A stretch of DNA of 7,059 nt from Verrucomicrobiota bacterium (GTDB lineage: Bacteria > Verrucomicrobiota > Verrucomicrobiia > Chthoniobacterales > UBA10450). A program made the position numbers and the translations under genes. The notes under the pieces were generated by a model. That model saw only the letters and a list, made by a program, of their open reading frames with translations, did no database searches and was not told where the DNA came from. The stretch covers positions 1 through 7,059 of the forward strand of contig QHNF01000170.1 of NCBI GenBank assembly GCA_003218345.1, in the 5' to 3' direction. Positions 5,563 through 7,059 of this stretch are shown here, one piece after another (position 1 is the first letter of the stretch; every line of letters starts with the position of its first letter).

Positions 5563-5641
5563 TGTAGTGTGCGCTGTCCTCAGCGCACCGGCTCGTATGC
5601 GACGCGTCGCGCCTTATCCACTGAGGACAGCGCACACTACA
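5563..5641. repeat. 79-bp inverted-repeat element, perfect 21-bp arms
   Basis: Arms 5563-5583 and 5621-5641 are perfect reverse complements (outer ends TGTAGTGTGC and GCACACTACA). The 37-nt interior contains a perfect 12-bp palindrome GCGACGCGTCGC (5599-5610), so the whole can fold as a long stem with a second hairpin at its tip. It lies in the 207-bp gap between the divergent tmk and EVE genes, with no open frame inside. The GTAG/CTAC ends resemble those of REP elements mobilised by REP-associated tyrosine transposases. A short MITE is an alternative, but no flanking target duplication was found. Confidence 0.75.
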
Positions 5642-5679
5642 ACCCCCGCGAAGTTTGCCCCGCACAAATTGATTGGATT

Positions 5680-5683
5680 AGGA
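5680..5683 (+). promoter_or_regulatory. Shine-Dalgarno of the EVE-domain gene
   Basis: AGGA, 7 nt before the ATG at 5691, is the clearest ribosome-binding site in the window and supports that start. A weak TTGCCC-N18-TAGGAT promoter-like pair overlaps it. Confidence 0.5.
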
Positions 5684-5690
5684 TCAGCAC

Positions 5691-6101
5691 ATGAAGAATT
5701 TCTGGCTGGTGAAGCAGGAACCCTCCTCTTATGCGTGGTCAGACTTTGTCGCGGAAGGCGGCACTAGCTGGACGGGCGTGCGCAATTACGCTGCGCGAAA
5801 TAATCTGCGCGGAATGCGCAAGGGCGATGAAGTCCTTTTCTATCACAGCGGCGAGGAAAGAGCCGTAGTCGGAATCGCAAAAGTGACACAGAAGGCATAT
5901 CCAGATTCGACGGCGGACGAAGGCGATTGGTCCACCGTCGATCTTGCGCCGGTCAAACCGCTGTCCCGACCGATTACGCTTCGTGAAATTAAAGATAATC
6001 CGCGGCTGAAGAAAATTCCGTTGGTACGACAATCCCGTCTGTCGGTTATGCCCCTGGCCGAGCCGGAGTTTCGCGAAATTGTAAGGATGAGTACGGAATA
6101 G
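5691..6101 (+). CDS. EVE domain-containing protein
   Basis: This 136-residue protein is a single EVE domain, a PUA-like fold also found in human thymocyte nuclear protein 1 and in some modification-dependent restriction enzymes. Signature stretches are FWLVKQEP (4-11), WTGVRNYAARNNLR (27-40), GDEVLFYHS (45-53), VGIAKVTQKAYPD (60-72), and RLSVMPL (116-122). The domain fills the whole protein, so it is the stand-alone type, with no attached nuclease. EVE domains are thought to recognise modified bases in DNA or RNA, but the ligand of stand-alone bacterial members is not known. The start is supported by AGGA at 7-nt spacing and by the family N-terminus. It is divergent from tmk and followed, after 150 bp, by a DUF2334-type gene on the same strand. 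No restriction or modification genes are adjacent. Confidence 0.93.
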   Translation: MKNFWLVKQEPSSYAWSDFVAEGGTSWTGVRNYAARNNLRGMRKGDEVLFYHSGEERAVVGIAKVTQKAYPDSTADEGDWSTVDLAPVKPLSRPITLREIKDNPRLKKIPLVRQSRLSVMPLAEPEFREIVRMSTE

Positions 6102-6182
6102 GTGGATCGGCTTCTCGGAAGACGATGCCAGGCCAATCGCTGAAGGCGCAAATATAGGCGGCCAAGCCGCAGTTTGTTTGGC

Positions 6183-6204
6183 AACGCGTTGAGGACAACA
6201 CGTT
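6183..6204. terminator. Possible hairpin terminator or palindromic element after EVE gene
   Basis: AACGCGTTG-AGGA-CAACACGTT forms a 9-bp stem with one G-T-type mismatch and a 4-nt loop. It is followed by CCACCTTTT, a short, poor T-run. The left arm lies within the 10-bp palindrome CAACGCGTTG (6182-6191), and a second small hairpin, GCGGC-CAA-GCCGC, lies just upstream (6158-6170). It is in the 150-bp gap between two co-directional genes and may attenuate or end EVE transcription, but it could equally be part of a repeat. Confidence 0.3.
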
Positions 6205-6251
6205 CCACCTTTTGGCTTGTTCAAAGCTGCACCGAGGCCGAAAATTCTCCA

Positions 6252-7059
6252 ATGAGTACAATTGCGGCAACGGAGTTCTTTCCACTTGTCGCAACTGCGG
6301 GCGCTACGAACGACTTTATCATCGTCTCTTTGCATGACGTCGCGCCTTCCAATCAAAAAATCGCGGAGACAATTATTTCAGACCTGGCCCGCCGCGGTGT
6401 ACGCGTTTGTTCTCTCCTTGTCGTGCCGGATTATCACCATCAGGGAGTGTTCACAAAGGACCGACAGTTTGTTTCGTGGCTCCGGGATTTGGAAACAGAC
6501 GGTCAAGAAATCGTTATCCACGGCTATTTTCACGAACGTCCTCGCCGTGAGAAAGAGAGTTTGCGCGACAAATTCCTGACAAGATTCTACACACAATGTG
6601 AAGGCGAATTTTACGACCTAGGCTATGACGAAGCGCTATTTCGCATTACGACCGCGCGAGATGAATTTCGCGCAAACGGTTTTAAGCCACGAGGCTTTGT
6701 CGCGCCCGCTTGGTTGCTCGGCGAGGAAGCCGAGCGCGCCGCGCGCGATGCCGAGATGGAATATACGACACGCCTGCGCACGGTCTGCGATCTGCGCTCC
6801 GGTACGGAGTTTGCCGCGCGCTCGATCGTTTATAGCCTCCGAAGCAATTGGCGACGCGGGATAAGTCGCACGTGGAACGCCGCCCTCTTCCGATTTCTAA
6901 AGGGCAATCCGCTCTTGCGCATAAGCATTCATCCACCCGATTATTCTCATCCGGCGATTTGGCAGCAGATTATCAATTTAATCGAGAAGACGGCCGGGTT
7001 AAGGACAGCGACGACCTACAAGGACTGGATCGCCGAGCAAAGATTGAGACGCGGAATCT
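6252..7059 (+). CDS. DUF2334 / polysaccharide deacetylase-like protein (3' end outside window)
   Basis: This frame begins at ATG 6252 and stays open for 269 codons to the window edge with no stop. The translation starts MSTIAATEFF. It carries FIIVSLHDVAPSN (22-34), whose Asp29 is in the position of the metal/catalytic Asp of NodB-type deacetylases. IVIHGYFHERP (87-97) has the HxxxH pair His90/His94, GFVAPAW (148-154) is the usual third motif, and ISIHPPDYSHPAIW (224-237) has His227 near the C-terminus. These fit the DUF2334 branch of the carbohydrate esterase 4-like superfamily, which is predicted to act on polysaccharides. The real substrate is not known. Most of the domain is present, so only a short tail is missing. 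The frame is open upstream to 6144, but no better start or homologous-looking sequence is seen there. The start has no clear Shine-Dalgarno. No signal peptide is evident, which suggests a cytoplasmic protein. Confidence 0.82.
   Translation, partial: MSTIAATEFFPLVATAGATNDFIIVSLHDVAPSNQKIAETIISDLARRGVRVCSLLVVPDYHHQGVFTKDRQFVSWLRDLETDGQEIVIHGYFHERPRREKESLRDKFLTRFYTQCEGEFYDLGYDEALFRITTARDEFRANGFKPRGFVAPAWLLGEEAERAARDAEMEYTTRLRTVCDLRSGTEFAARSIVYSLRSNWRRGISRTWNAALFRFLKGNPLLRISIHPPDYSHPAIWQQIINLIEKTAGLRTATTYKDWIAEQRLRRGI

Noticed and set aside
5739..6356. A 205-codon minus-strand open frame opposite the EVE gene
   Set aside because: It lies opposite a clear EVE-domain gene with a good Shine-Dalgarno, and its translation is low-complexity and basic without motifs.
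5691..7059. EVE plus DUF2334 genes as a possible defence island
   Set aside because: No nuclease, methylase, helicase, toxin or other defence gene is present, and the two genes are separated by 150 bp with a hairpin between. The evidence does not support a system.

Overview
The window looks like an ordinary chromosomal segment of a free-living bacterium. Gene content points to a soil-type Verrucomicrobiota (Chthoniobacterales / 'Udaeobacter'-like), as an inference and not a proof. The pointers are a long, plant/cyanobacterial-like IspH, a thymidylate kinase-clamp loader delta' pair, a lipoprotein L,D-transpeptidase, a lone Ku gene, intermediate G+C, weak Shine-Dalgarno signals, and palindromic repeats in nearly every gap. 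No rRNA, tRNA, CRISPR array, integrase or full insertion sequence was seen.

Layout. Six genes lie on the minus strand and are read from right to left: tmk (5483-4839), holB-like delta' (4819-3848), an L,D-transpeptidase lipoprotein (from 3495), ispH (2801-1557), ku (1373-534) and a DoxX-family membrane protein (417-7). Two genes lie on the plus strand: an EVE-domain protein (5691-6101) and a DUF2334-type polysaccharide-deacetylase-like protein (6252 to beyond the window edge, no stop seen). tmk and holB are 19 bp apart and form a DNA-precursor/replication pair. The L,D-transpeptidase and ispH are also adjacent and probably co-transcribed. Ku acts in non-homologous end joining, but its usual partner LigD is not in the window.

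Main observations. (1) An exact 10-bp tandem duplication (2890-2909) in the 3' end of the L,D-transpeptidase gene shifts the frame. Removing one copy gives a sensible tail and a stop at 2829, just before ispH, whereas the present frame runs 131 bp into ispH. (2) Nearly every larger gap carries a palindromic repeat. Several have GTAG...CTAC-type ends and related cores (GTAGC...GCGTCTC), which resembles GTAG-headed REP elements. The clearest is a perfect 21-bp inverted repeat (5563-5583 / 5621-5641) whose loop holds a perfect 12-bp palindrome. (3) A five-unit heptanucleotide repeat straddles the end of tmk and the tmk-holB gap. (4) A perfect 7+1+7 palindrome lies 3 nt upstream of the doxX start codon.

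I found no convincing new multi-gene system. The interest lies in the repeats and the frameshift.
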